A DNA stretch of 64,000 nt, taken from contig NZ_VOBI01000016.1 in assembly GCF_008369325.1 (NCBI RefSeq), forward strand, positions 95,901-159,900, in the 5' to 3' direction. Shown piece after piece: positions 43,381-52,107 of this stretch. The position numbers and the translations under genes are program-made. Under the pieces are notes generated by a model. It searched no databases, was not told the origin of the DNA, and saw only the letters and a list, made by a program, of their open reading frames with translations. Position 1 is the first letter of the stretch, and every line of letters begins with the position of its first letter. The stretch comes from Pseudomonas sp. ANT_H12B (GTDB lineage Bacteria; Pseudomonadota; Gammaproteobacteria; Pseudomonadales; Pseudomonadaceae).

Positions 43381-43411
43381 TTGACCTTGCCATGGTGGCA
43401 AGCCCGAGACT
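43381..43411 (+). promoter_or_regulatory. CueR-dependent promoter of copZ
   Basis: -35 TTGACC, a 19-bp spacer, -10 GAGACT. The spacer holds CTTGCC-ATGGT-GGCAAG (43386-43402), the same dyad as at copA but with imperfect outer bases. The start codon of copZ is 30 bp downstream. Confidence 0.88.
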
Positions 43412-43440
43412 GCTCGCAACCTCATTAAAGGAGCTACACC

Positions 43441-43638
43441 ATGCAAGTGTTCAACGTTCAAGGCATGTCCTGCGGTCACTGCATCAGAGCGATCACCCAG
43501 GCATTGCAAGCCAAAGATCCCGCAGCCAGCGTGCGGGTTGATCTGGCAGCCAAGGAAGTTGGCGTTGAAAGCGCATTGACAACCGAACAGGTGATCGCCG
43601 CGATCACCGAAGAAGGCTACGACGCCAAAGTTGCCTGA
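43441..43638 (+). CDS. copZ: Copper chaperone CopZ
   Basis: 65-residue HMA-domain protein that carries Cu(I) in the cytoplasm to CopA. The metal site is GMSCGHC (Cys11, Cys14); C-terminal EEGYDAKVA completes the ferredoxin-like fold. AAAGGAG precedes the ATG and a CueR-type promoter lies immediately upstream. Confidence 0.95.
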   Translation: MQVFNVQGMSCGHCIRAITQALQAKDPAASVRVDLAAKEVGVESALTTEQVIAAITEEGYDAKVA

Positions 43639-43652
43639 GGTCAGGCGCAATC

Positions 43653-43740
43653 CCTGTGCGAGCTTGCTCGCGATAGCGATAGAACAGTCACTGAGATGTT
43701 GAATGTTCCACTGCCATCACGAGCAAGCTCACTCCCACAG
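43653..43740. repeat. REPIN with a 4-base gap in its left arm
   Basis: Left REP reads CTGTGCGAGCTTGCTCGCGA (GGAG missing compared with the family), right REP CACGAGCAAGCTCACTCCCACAG. It begins 15 bp after copZ and may serve as its transcript end. Confidence 0.85.
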
Positions 43741-43870
43741 ATTCTGAGTTTTAGCGGGCAGGCATCAGTTGCCTGAGGGTTTTTAATGGTTAGCGACCTA
43801 ACAGAATGTTCAAGGCGTCCACGCGCGGCTAGACTGTCGCGTTGCGGACCTACGCCCCACTGGATGCCTG

Positions 43871-45067
43871 ATGAACTTCCGTACCATTTTGATTCTTGGC
43901 GCGCTGAGCGCTTTCGGCCCGCTGGCGATCGATTTCTACCTGCCGGCGTTCCCGGCGATGGCGCTCGCGTTTGGCACCGATGAAAAACACGTTCAACTGA
44001 CGCTGGCGGCATATTTCCTTGGCCTGTCCCTCGGTCAACTGGCGTACGGCCCGGTGGCGGATCGTTTCGGGCGACGCATTCCCTTGTTGACCGGTGTCGG
44101 TCTGTTCACCGTCGCGTCATTGGCTTGTGCCTATGCGCCAAACCTCGAATGGTTGATCGGCGCGCGTTTCGTCCAGGCGTTGGGCGGTTGTGCGGGGATG
44201 GTCATCGCGCGGGCGATTGTCAGCGACAAGTGCGATGCGGTGGGGTCGGCGAAAGTCTTTTCGCAACTGATGCTGGTGATGGGCCTGGCGCCGATTCTCG
44301 CGCCAATGCTGGGCGGGCTGCTGGTCAATACCACGGGCTGGCAGTCGATCTTTCTCGTGCTGACCGGTTTCAGTGCATTGGCGGCGCTGGCCGTGGCGCT
44401 CGGGCTGCCGGAAAGTCTGCCGGCCCACGTGCCGCGTCAACCCTTGTCGGGCGCGCTGCGTCAGTACGCTCGCCTGGTGTCGGACCCGGTGTACCTGGGC
44501 CACGCCTTGACCGGTGGCATCGCCATCGCCGGGATGTTTTCTTACATCGCCGGTTCACCGTTCGTCTTCATCAAGCTCTACGGTGTGCCGGCCGAGCATT
44601 TCGGCTGGCTGTTCGGTACCAACGCGGCGGGGTTCATTCTGGTGGCACAGGTCAATGCGCGACTGCTGGCCAAGCGTGGCCCGGCGGTGTTGCTGGCGCG
44701 AACTGTGTGGATTTACCTGGGTGCAGGCCTGACTTTGCTCGCCGTCAGTGCGATGCACACCGAGCAGTTATGGCCACTGCTGATTCCGCTGTTTATCTGC
44801 ATTGCCAGCCTCGGCTGCATCCTCCCCAATGCTTCGGCCTGCGCCATGAACGGGCAGGGCGCCCGCGCCGGCAGCGCCTCGGCGATGCTCGGTTGCCTGC
44901 AATTCAGCGTCGCTGCCGGTGCCGCAGCGCTGGTCGGGGTTTTACACGATGGCAGCGCCATGCCGATGGCCATAGTCATCAGCCTTTGCGCGATTCTGGT
45001 GGTGAGCGTAGCGATGCTCACCCGACGATTGCAAAATGCACGGGCGCTGGCACAAGCCCAGGTCTGA
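43871..45067 (+). CDS. Bcr/CflA family drug-resistance MFS exporter
   Basis: 398 residues, about 12 membrane segments. The N-terminus ILGALSAFGPLAIDFYLPAFPAMA with the conserved Asp in TM1 and GQLAYGPVADRFGRR (motif A) are Bcr/CflA signatures. GPLSDRFGR-like and QALGGCAGMVIARAIVSD (motif C region) follow. Such proteins expel bicyclomycin, sulfonamides and other compounds. It stands alone between a REPIN and an opposite-strand small gene. Confidence 0.9.
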   Translation: MNFRTILILGALSAFGPLAIDFYLPAFPAMALAFGTDEKHVQLTLAAYFLGLSLGQLAYGPVADRFGRRIPLLTGVGLFTVASLACAYAPNLEWLIGARFVQALGGCAGMVIARAIVSDKCDAVGSAKVFSQLMLVMGLAPILAPMLGGLLVNTTGWQSIFLVLTGFSALAALAVALGLPESLPAHVPRQPLSGALRQYARLVSDPVYLGHALTGGIAIAGMFSYIAGSPFVFIKLYGVPAEHFGWLFGTNAAGFILVAQVNARLLAKRGPAVLLARTVWIYLGAGLTLLAVSAMHTEQLWPLLIPLFICIASLGCILPNASACAMNGQGARAGSASAMLGCLQFSVAAGAAALVGVLHDGSAMPMAIVISLCAILVVSVAMLTRRLQNARALAQAQV

Positions 45068-45075
45068 GGATGGAC

Positions 45076-45246
45076 TCAGCCAGCAGCACGCTGCTGATGG
45101 TCGGGAATTTGATGGGGTGCGTGCAAGCGCGCTTCGAGGGTGCGGGTGAAGGCGCGAGCTTCGGCTTCGCTGCGGAATGTCACAGCATGTTGGTCCAGGC
45201 GGACCTGCCACTGGGATTTTGCCATTTCTTTTATCAGGATCTTCAT
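45076..45246 (-). CDS. Small conserved-looking cytoplasmic protein
   Basis: 56 residues, unrecognised: MKILIKEMAKSQWQVRLDQH, then FRSEAEARAFTRTLEARLHAPH. It has an almost perfect ribosome site (AAAGGAGGT) 5-6 bp before the ATG, which strongly supports translation. Composition is basic with a beta-then-helix pattern; no transmembrane segment. It converges on the Bcr/CflA gene with 8 bp between the stops. Function unknown. Confidence 0.75.
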   Translation of the reverse strand: MKILIKEMAKSQWQVRLDQHAVTFRSEAEARAFTRTLEARLHAPHQIPDHQQRAAG

Positions 45247-45382
45247 TGCTGACCTCCTTTCGTAAAAGATTGCATCGCAGAGGCCTCGATTGTAGACCCG
45301 AATGCGATCGCTATTGTGACAACGCTCAACTCTCTGACTGACGGTGTCGTCCACTGACGGACGACACCGATGTCAGCTCGTC

Positions 45383-46396
45383 TTAGAACCCTTCAAGCAC
45401 AATCTTGCCTTTGGACTTGCCACTTTCCAGCAGTTCATGGGCACGGCGCAGGTTAGCCGCGTTGATGGTGCCGAAATGCTCGCCGACCGTGGTTTTCAAC
45501 GTCCCGGCGTCGATCAGCTCAGCAATGCGGTTGAGCAATTTGTGCTGCTCGATCATGTCCGCGGTTTCGAACAGCGAGCGGGTGTACATGAACTCCCAGT
45601 GCAGCGACAGGCTCTTGCGCTTGAGTTTGGTGACGTCGAGGGCCTTCGGATCATCGATCAGGGCCAGTTTGCCTTGCGGCGCCAGTGCCTCGACCAGTTG
45701 ATCCAGGTGGTGATCGGTCTGGGTCAGGCTGGCGACGTGGGTCACATGATCGAGGCCGGCACGTTTGAGTTCTTCGCTCAGCGGCTGGCTGTGATCGATC
45801 ACAAGATCGGCACCGAGCTCACGTACCCAGCTCTGGGTTTGCGGGCGGGAAGCGGTGCCGATGACGTTCAGCCCGGTGAGCTGACTGGCCAGTTGCGTGA
45901 GGATCGAACCTACACCACCGGCCGCACCGACGATCAGCAGGCTCTGGCTTTCATCGGTTTTGCCTTCGCGCACTTGCAGGCGTTCGAAGAGCAATTCCCA
46001 CGCAGTGATAGCGGTCAGCGGCAGGGCAGCGGCTTCGGCGAAACCGAGGGTTTTCGGCATATGGCCGACGATCCGCTCGTCTACCACGTGCAGTTCGCTG
46101 TTGCCGCCTGCGCGGGCGATGGAGCCGGCGTAGAACACTTTGTCGCCGGCCTTGAACAACGTCACTTCACTGCCAACTGCCTTGACCACCCCGGCCACGT
46201 CCCAGCCCAGCACTTTCGCTGCGCCACCTTCAGGCTGGACGTTCTGGCGGACCTTGGTGTCGACCGGGTTGACCGAGATGGCTTTGACTTCCACCAGCAG
46301 ATCCCTGGGGCCTGCGACCGGCTCTGGCAGTTCGATGTCTTGCAGGGATTTTTCGTCGCTGATCGGCAGCGAGGCGTAGTAGGCAATGGCTTTCAT
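45383..46396 (-). CDS. MDR-family NADPH quinone reductase-like / alcohol dehydrogenase
   Basis: 337 residues, medium-chain dehydrogenase fold. GroES-like N-terminal half (LPEPVAGPRDLLVEVKAISVNPVDTKVR, FYAGSIARAGGNSEL), then Rossmann half with LLIVGAAGGVGSILTQLASQL (about 150-170). It lacks the structural-zinc cysteine cluster, so a quinone reductase-like role is more likely than a classical zinc alcohol dehydrogenase. ATG at 46396 with AGGAGTC upstream. It lies 31 bp after the monooxygenase-like gene, likely an operon divergent from a LysR gene. Confidence 0.9.
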   Translation of the reverse strand: MKAIAYYASLPISDEKSLQDIELPEPVAGPRDLLVEVKAISVNPVDTKVRQNVQPEGGAAKVLGWDVAGVVKAVGSEVTLFKAGDKVFYAGSIARAGGNSELHVVDERIVGHMPKTLGFAEAAALPLTAITAWELLFERLQVREGKTDESQSLLIVGAAGGVGSILTQLASQLTGLNVIGTASRPQTQSWVRELGADLVIDHSQPLSEELKRAGLDHVTHVASLTQTDHHLDQLVEALAPQGKLALIDDPKALDVTKLKRKSLSLHWEFMYTRSLFETADMIEQHKLLNRIAELIDAGTLKTTVGEHFGTINAANLRRAHELLESGKSKGKIVLEGF

Positions 46397-46427
46397 GGAG
46401 ACTCCTGAAAAAGTAATGAGCGGAAGA

Positions 46428-46721
46428 TCAGACCAGGGGGCGCAGGCGCTTGAGGTCGAAGTGTTCGAGGAAATCGCCGGCCTTGGCGCGGAAGTTCTGG
46501 ATATGCGCGCTGGCGTCGTGGGCTTGCAGGGCTTCGTCACTGCTCCAGCGCTCGATCATGTAGAAGGCCTGAGGGTTGGCGAGATCCTGGTGCAAGTCGT
46601 ATTGACCGCAACCGGCCTCGGCGCGGGTCGGTTCCAGCAGTGCGCGCAAGTGCTGTTCGAGGGTGTCCTGCTGGCCGGCTTTGGCGATGAGGGTGGCGAT
46701 GGCGGTAAACGGCTGCGACAT
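46428..46721 (-). CDS. Antibiotic biosynthesis monooxygenase (YgiN-like) protein
   Basis: 97-residue ABM-superfamily dimeric alpha/beta barrel: FTAIATLIAKAGQQDTLEQHLRALLEPTRAEAGCGQYDLHQDLANPQAFYMIERWSSDEAL. E. coli YgiN, a member, acts on quinols. Paired with a quinone reductase-like enzyme (next gene), it may be part of a quinone/electrophile response. First gene of the operon; divergent from the LysR regulator (118 bp). Confidence 0.88.
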   Translation of the reverse strand: MSQPFTAIATLIAKAGQQDTLEQHLRALLEPTRAEAGCGQYDLHQDLANPQAFYMIERWSSDEALQAHDASAHIQNFRAKAGDFLEHFDLKRLRPLV

Positions 46722-46839
46722 GTTCGACTCCGGGAGCGGGATGATTTCGATGGGACAGATGATTGGCTATTTCTATGGAAGATAAAACCCGCTAAAAGAG
46801 CAGTCTCTTTCATTATTTTTTTGATAATCGGGTTTGAAT

Positions 46840-47769
46840 ATGCTGCGTTTCGATGACTTGCAGTTGTTCGTTCGGGCGGCGGACCTGGGCAGTCTGTCCG
46901 CGGCGGCGCGGGGGATGGACATGTCGGCGGCGGTGGCCAGTGCGGCCTTGAAGCGCATCGAACAGCAACTCGGCGCCCGATTGCTCGCCCGTTCCACCCG
47001 AAGCCTGCGGCTCACCGCTGAAGGCGAAGGATTTCTGGAGTACGCTCGGGCCGCCCTGAGCAATCTGGATGAGGGCCGCCGTCTGTTGGCCAGCGGTCAG
47101 GATCAGGTCAGCGGTGTTTTGCAGCTGTCGGCGCCTTCGGACTTTGGTCGAAACCTGCTGCTGCCGTGGCTGGACGAGTTTCAGCGTGAGCACCCGAAAC
47201 TCACCGTGCGGTTGCTGCTGGGCGACCGGATCGCCGACCTGTTCCGCCAACCGGTGGACATCGCCCTGCGTTACGGCGAGCCGGAAGACTCAAGCCTGGT
47301 GGCGTTGCCCATCGCCCCGCAGAACCGCCGCGTCCTCTGTGCCGCGCCGAGTTACCTGGCCCGGTATGGCGAGCCGCGGCAACTGGAGCAACTGGCTCAG
47401 CACAATTGCCTGCTGTTCATGCTCGGCAGCCGGGTCCACGATCACTGGAGTTTCCACGACGGCAAGCGCGAGGTCAGCCTGACCGTCAGCGGTGATCGCT
47501 TCAGTGACGATGCCGATGTCGTGCGCCTATGGGCCGTGGCGGGTGCCGGGATCGCCTACAAATCCTGGCTCGATGTGGCCGCCGATGTGCTGGCCGGTCG
47601 ATTGAAAGTGCTCATGCCGGAGCTGCTCTGTGAGCGCGCACCGCTGAATCTGCTGTGCGCCCATCGCGCACAGTTGAGTAAGCCTGTGAACCTTTTGCGC
47701 GAAATGCTCGCCAGCCGATGCACTCGGTTAAGCAGTCAATATCCGAACTTATCGGGTGCCGATCATTAG
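46840..47769 (+). CDS. LysR-family regulator of the adjacent redox operon
   Basis: 309 residues. N-terminal winged helix (MLRFDDLQLFVRAADLGSLSAAARGMDMSAAVASAALKRIEQQLGARLLARSTRSLRLTAEG), effector-binding domain thereafter (VSGVLQLSAPSDFGRNLLLPWLDEF). This CrgA-like class usually responds to aromatics or quinones. The divergent position suggests control of the monooxygenase-like/quinone reductase-like pair. ATG at 46840 preferred over a TTG 6 bp earlier. Confidence 0.9.
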   Translation: MLRFDDLQLFVRAADLGSLSAAARGMDMSAAVASAALKRIEQQLGARLLARSTRSLRLTAEGEGFLEYARAALSNLDEGRRLLASGQDQVSGVLQLSAPSDFGRNLLLPWLDEFQREHPKLTVRLLLGDRIADLFRQPVDIALRYGEPEDSSLVALPIAPQNRRVLCAAPSYLARYGEPRQLEQLAQHNCLLFMLGSRVHDHWSFHDGKREVSLTVSGDRFSDDADVVRLWAVAGAGIAYKSWLDVAADVLAGRLKVLMPELLCERAPLNLLCAHRAQLSKPVNLLREMLASRCTRLSSQYPNLSGADH

Positions 47770-48086
47770 TCGCAGGCAAATAGAGAAATTTCACTCAGGA
47801 ACTATCAGCACCTAGGGTTTCCCGTGGGCAGGAACCAGCGGTTAACCCGCATATACTAGCGACCGCCTCATGTACTCACCGTCGATCTCGCAATGGCGAG
47901 TCCACGTCCGAGTCGGCCAGGCCCCACGGTCATTCGCCGCAGCGTTGCAAAATCTGCGAAGCAACGGCCTGTGTGAGTGGGTGGCTTTGCCCGGTTTATG
48001 GCGGTTTCCACGTCTTGGCCGACGACACATTACTGGTCAAGATGTCTCTGAGCAGTAGACGAAACGATTCAACAGGGAGTGAATAC
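47770..48086. other. Intergenic region before the ArsR-like gene, no gene called
   Basis: 317 bp. It contains two overlapping open frames (one of 62 codons at 47870-48058, one in frame with the next gene from a GTG at 47973), neither with a ribosome site. AAATAGAG... and CATATACT (47850-47857, -10 like) suggest a promoter for the gene at 48087. Confidence 0.5.
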
Positions 48087-48821
48087 ATGGAACATGCACC
48101 TTGCATCAGCCAGATCGCCACGTTGCTGGCTGACCCAAAGCGCAGCGCAATGATGTGGGCCTTGATGGACGGCTCGGCGCGGCAAACCGAAGAGCTGGCA
48201 TTGTTGGCCGGCCTGTCACCGTCTTCGGCCAGTGCACACCTGGGGCGTTTGTCCGCCGGAGGTTTGTTGAAAGTCGAATCCCGCGGGCGCAAGCGGTTCT
48301 TCCGACTTGCCGCCCCCGAAGTCGGTGCCGCGATAGAAGCACTGGCCAGCGCCACCCTGGTCAGCACGCCACGTGAACTCCCGGACATTTTCAAACGCAC
48401 GACGCCCACCAGCAGACCTCCGGCGGCTCCTTCGTCATTGTTGCGTGCCAGGCTTTGCGATGATCATTTGGGCGGCACCCTGGCCGCCGATCTTTACCAG
48501 CGCCTGCTGGATGCGGGCTGGATCGAACAGTTCGATCAGCGGGTCATGATCACTCACAAGGGCTCCACGCAACTGGCCTCTCGCGGTGTATTCATCCAGG
48601 CGCTGGCTCATCGCAACGGCAAAGTCGCCTGCGCGTGTCCCGACTGGAGCGAAAGACGCCCGCACATGGGCGGCTCCCTGGGGGCGGCATTGCTGCAATT
48701 GTTCATGCAGTCCGGCTGGTTGAGCCTGCCCAATCATTCGCAAGCCTTGCAGATCACCACCTCGGGGCAGCGTGAAATCCATCGTTTTGCCAAGGAAAAC
48801 GAGTTGGAAGTATCGCTTTAG
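48087..48821 (+). CDS. ArsR-like winged-helix regulator
   Basis: 244 residues. N-terminal winged helix-turn-helix (IATLLADPKRSAMMWALMDGSARQTEELALLAGLSPSSASAHLGRLSAGGLLKVESRGRKRFFRL) like ArsR/SmtB regulators. A longer C-terminal domain of unknown role carries a CACPDWSERR motif (about 190) and MGGSLGAALL. The start is ATG with CAGGGAG 7 bp upstream. No arsenic-type metal site is seen in the DNA-binding helix. It precedes an MFS gene by 134 bp on the same strand and may control it. Confidence 0.82.
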   Translation: MEHAPCISQIATLLADPKRSAMMWALMDGSARQTEELALLAGLSPSSASAHLGRLSAGGLLKVESRGRKRFFRLAAPEVGAAIEALASATLVSTPRELPDIFKRTTPTSRPPAAPSSLLRARLCDDHLGGTLAADLYQRLLDAGWIEQFDQRVMITHKGSTQLASRGVFIQALAHRNGKVACACPDWSERRPHMGGSLGAALLQLFMQSGWLSLPNHSQALQITTSGQREIHRFAKENELEVSL

Positions 48822-48955
48822 AGCCCGTTGAGCACGACGTCCGGGGCCTGGAGTCCCAGACGTCGCTCTGAGTTGTGGACAGGTCGCATCCAGCAATAAC
48901 CCCCGGTCGCTATCGCGCACACTCGATCCAGGGACTTTCGGTTGGGGGATGTGAC

Positions 48956-50332
48956 ATGGAAATACGAGGCTTCAGCGCGGCAGAACGATTGGAACGACTG
49001 CCCATCAGCGGTTATCACCGCATCATTTTCATCATCATTGCCCTGGCGTTTTTCTTCGACTCCATGGATCTGGCGATGATGACTTTTCTGCTCGGCTCGA
49101 TCAAAACCGAGTTTGGCCTGAGCTCGGCACAGGCCGGGTTGCTCGCCAGCTCGAGCTTTTTCGGCATGGTGGCGGGGGCGTCACTGTCCGGCATGCTGGC
49201 CGACCGCTTCGGACGCAAACCGGTGTTCCAGTGGAGCATCGTGTTGTGGGGCATCGCCAGTTACCTGTGCTCCACGGCCCAGACGGTCGAAACGCTGACG
49301 TTGTTCCGAATCCTGCTGGGGATCGGCATGGGCATGGAGTTTCCTATCGCACAGTCGATGCTTTCCGAGCTGATTCCGGCCAAAGGACGTGGACGTTATA
49401 TCGCTTTGATGGACGGTTTCTGGCCGCTGGGTTTCGTCGCGGCCGGGGTGTTGTCTTATTTCCTGCTGCCGGTGATTGGCTGGCGGGACATCTTCCTCGT
49501 CCTGGCAGTGCCGGCGGTGTTTGTGCTGGCAATTCGTTTTTTTATTCCTGAATCACCGCGCTGGCTGGAACAGGCTGGCCGCCATGACGCGGCGGACAAG
49601 GTATTGCTGCGCATCGAGGATCGGGTCAGGGCTTCATTGGGACGTTCGGAGCTTCCTGCACCGATTCGCCTGCCACGTGTGGCGAGTGAGCCGGGCAATT
49701 TCTTTTCTGCATTGCGCCAGATCTGGTCGCCGCTGTACCGCCAGCGCACGATGATGATCTGGAGCGTCTGGTTTTTCGCTTTGCTCGGCTTTTACGGCCT
49801 GACCTCCTGGCTCAGTGCCTTGCTGCAACAGTCGGGGTTTGCCGTGACCCAGTCGGTGTATTACACCGTGCTGATTTCCCTGGGCGGGATTCCCGGTTTC
49901 CTGATGGCCGCCTGGCTGGTAGAGCGTTGGGGGCGTAAGCCGGTGTGCGTGGTCACGTTGCTCGGCGGCGGGGTGATGGCGTTTCTTTATGGGCAAAGCG
50001 CGGTGTTTGGCGGCAACGTCAGCCTGCTGATCGCTTCGGGCCTTCTGATGCAATTCTTCCTGTTCGGCATGTGGGCGGTGCTCTACACCTACACCCCGGA
50101 GTTGTACCCGACATCCGCGCGGGCCACCGGCTCGGGCTTCGCTTCGGCGATTGGTCGTGTGGGGTCGTTGCTGGGGCCGTTGGTGACGGGGCTGGTGTTC
50201 CCGATTACCGGGCAGGGCGGGGTGTTTGCGTTGGGGGCCATGTGCTTTGCGATTGCGGCGGGGGTGGTGTGGCTGTTCGGGATGGAGACGCGGGGCAAGA
50301 CGCTGGAAGAGTTGAGCGAAGCGGTTGCCTGA
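48956..50332 (+). CDS. MFS transporter, sugar/aromatic acid H+ symporter type
   Basis: 458 residues with 12 predicted membrane segments. FFFDSMDLAMMTFLLGSI in TM1, GMLADRFGRKPVF (motif A) and, after TM6, PESPRWLEQAGR (the sugar-porter/AAHS signature) define the class. The C-terminal half has WLVERWGRKPVCV and TYTPELYPTSARATGSG. Likely imports an organic acid; substrate unknown. GGGGGA precedes the ATG. The stop TGA is the first part of a REP palindrome. Confidence 0.9.
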   Translation: MEIRGFSAAERLERLPISGYHRIIFIIIALAFFFDSMDLAMMTFLLGSIKTEFGLSSAQAGLLASSSFFGMVAGASLSGMLADRFGRKPVFQWSIVLWGIASYLCSTAQTVETLTLFRILLGIGMGMEFPIAQSMLSELIPAKGRGRYIALMDGFWPLGFVAAGVLSYFLLPVIGWRDIFLVLAVPAVFVLAIRFFIPESPRWLEQAGRHDAADKVLLRIEDRVRASLGRSELPAPIRLPRVASEPGNFFSALRQIWSPLYRQRTMMIWSVWFFALLGFYGLTSWLSALLQQSGFAVTQSVYYTVLISLGGIPGFLMAAWLVERWGRKPVCVVTLLGGGVMAFLYGQSAVFGGNVSLLIASGLLMQFFLFGMWAVLYTYTPELYPTSARATGSGFASAIGRVGSLLGPLVTGLVFPITGQGGVFALGAMCFAIAAGVVWLFGMETRGKTLEELSEAVA

Positions 50333-50366
50333 TGATCGTTCCCACGCAGAGCGTGGGAACGATCAT
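50332..50366. terminator. REP palindrome between MFS gene and add
   Basis: Perfect 35-bp palindrome ATGATCGTTCCCACG / CGTGGGAACGATCAT around CAGAG, starting on the last base of the MFS stop and ending 3 bp before the add stop. Bidirectional terminator in function. Confidence 0.82.
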
Positions 50367-50369
50367 TTA

Positions 50370-51323
50370 CTAGGGTTTCACTAGCCGTGCATCCAGGCTG
50401 TTCTGTGCCAGGCGCTTGGCCTGATCCTGAGTCATGCCAAGATCGGTATACAGCGCATGGAAGTTCTCGGTCACATACCCACCAAAGTACGCCGGGTCAT
50501 CCGAGTTCACGGTCACTTTCACGCCACGCTCAAGCATGTCGAGAATGTTGTGCCGGGACATGTGATCGAACACGCAAAGCTTGGTGTTCGACAACGGGCA
50601 CACGGTCAGCGGGATCTGCTCGTCGATGATCCGCTGCATCAGGCGCTCGTCTTCGATGGCGCGCACGCCATGGTCGATGCGCTGGATTTTCAGCAGGTCG
50701 AGGGCTTCCCAGATGTACTCGGGCGGGCCTTCTTCACCGGCGTGAGCGACGGTCAGGAAACCTTCGTGACGGGCACGATCGAACACGCGCTGGAACTTGC
50801 TCGGCGGGTGACCCATTTCGGAACTGTCCAGGCCGACGGCGACAAACGCATCGCGGAAGGGCAGTGCCTGATCGAGGGTTTTCTCAGCTTCTTCTTCGCT
50901 CAAGTGACGCAGGAAACTGAGGATCAAACCGCTGCTGATGCCCAGTTGCTGCTCGCCATCCTTCAATGCGGCGGCGATGCCATTGAGCACCACTTCGAAC
51001 GGCACGCCACGGTCGGTGTGAGTCTGCGGGTCGAAGAACGGTTCTGTGTGAATCACGTTCTGCGCCTTGCATCGCAACAGGTAAGCCCAGGTCAGGTCGT
51101 AGAAATCCTGAGAGGTGCGCAATACGTCGGCGCCCTGGTAATAGAGGTCGAGAAATTCTTGCAGGTTATTGAAGGCATACGCCTTGCGCAGGGTTTCGAC
51201 GTCGCTCCACGGCAGGGCGATCTTGTTGCGTTCGGCCAGGGCGAACAGCAGCTCAGGCTCCAGCGAGCCCTCAAGGTGCAGGTGCAGTTCTGCCTTGGGC
51301 AGGGCGTTCAGCCAGTCGTACAT
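50370..51323 (-). CDS. add: Adenine/adenosine deaminase
   Basis: 317-residue zinc hydrolase of the adenosine deaminase family, releasing ammonia from adenine or adenosine. Metal ligands: HLHLEGS (His13/His15 region), HAGEEGPPE (about 195-203) with catalytic Glu, and SDDPAYF (Asp near 278). The P. aeruginosa counterpart (PA0148) acts on free adenine, so adenine deaminase activity is the likelier reading. It belongs to the purine block with the 8-oxoguanine deaminase downstream on the same strand. Confidence 0.93.
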   Translation of the reverse strand: MYDWLNALPKAELHLHLEGSLEPELLFALAERNKIALPWSDVETLRKAYAFNNLQEFLDLYYQGADVLRTSQDFYDLTWAYLLRCKAQNVIHTEPFFDPQTHTDRGVPFEVVLNGIAAALKDGEQQLGISSGLILSFLRHLSEEEAEKTLDQALPFRDAFVAVGLDSSEMGHPPSKFQRVFDRARHEGFLTVAHAGEEGPPEYIWEALDLLKIQRIDHGVRAIEDERLMQRIIDEQIPLTVCPLSNTKLCVFDHMSRHNILDMLERGVKVTVNSDDPAYFGGYVTENFHALYTDLGMTQDQAKRLAQNSLDARLVKP

Positions 51324-51405
51324 AGTCTTTTCTCATCAGGTGCAGATGGCGGGCATTCTACAGATGCCCGTGCAAACAATTAGTAAAACCTGACCAGCCG
51401 GTTCA

Positions 51406-51917
51406 TCACAGCGCTTGCTGTTCCCGTCGATAAGCGTAGGTGTCGGCGAAGCGCGAAAGCAGAAATTGTGTACAGGTGGTGGGCGGAGACTTCGCCGGGT
51501 GCCGTTCATCCTGACGACCGGGCAGGCATTCGATTGGCGTGTCCGGGTGCGGTTCGGCGAAGAAGGGGATCGAGTAACGATCCACTCCCAGCGGGCTGAT
51601 CACCCGGTGCGGCGTCGACAGGTAACGGTCGTTGCTCCAACGCGCCGTAATCGGTGTGGGCGCCGGCGCCTTGAACCGCGGTGGTGGCGGGTCTGGGTGA
51701 TGTCGATCTTAAGTTTTTCGGCGGTGGGCAGCGCGAAGAAACGTTTGGCACAGTCGAGCACGGCGTCGATGCGCGACGCGGTGATCGGGTGGCCCTTGAT
51801 GTAGAAACCCCTCCACTCGCTGCAGGCGCGGTCGATTTGCGTGGCGATTGATTGCCAGGCGGATGCGTCATCGGTGTCGAGCGAGCCGATGTCGATGATG
51901 GGAGGCTGTTCATACAC
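51406..51917 (-). pseudogene. 2-oxoglutarate/Fe(II) oxygenase remnant (isopenicillin N synthase family)
   Basis: Only about half of a roughly 320-residue enzyme remains. From the 5' end one frame reads VYEQPPIIDIGSL ... FFALPTAEKLKIDITQTRHH (51917 to about 51680). Then the frame shifts to GAGAHTDYG (the HxD iron-binding motif, about 51670-51645) and shifts again to ARWSNDRYLSTPHRVISPLG (second iron His, to 51406). Each shift coincides with missing sequence, so there were two internal deletions. The ends are still recognisable. PA0147 is the probable intact counterpart, next to add as here. A REP lies just before the 5' end. Confidence 0.88.
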
Positions 51918-51939
51918 AATCTTTGAAAACGCTGAAGGT

Positions 51940-51971
51940 CCTGTGGGAGCGGGCTTGCCCGCGAAGAGGCC
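51940..51971. repeat. Single REP (GGGAGCGGGCTTGCCCGCG type)
   Basis: CCTGTGGGAGCGGGCTTGCC and CGCGAAGAGGCC: one REP only, directly upstream of the oxygenase pseudogene, no partner within 100 bp. Confidence 0.85.
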
Positions 51972-52107
51972 CGCAAGGCCAATAAAAGTGCATGGCCTGA
52001 CACGGCCGCCATCCACTGGTGCGCTAAGGTGTAACGAAACGTTAGCGCCGCCCCGCAGTCAGTAGCTCATCACACCGATTTCGCTCCAATCGGAAAAAAG
52101 GCCCGCA

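Noticed and set aside
47870..48058. 62-codon ORF before the ArsR-like gene
   Set aside because: No ribosome site; Arg/Trp-rich product without similarity that I recognise. Cannot be excluded as a leader.
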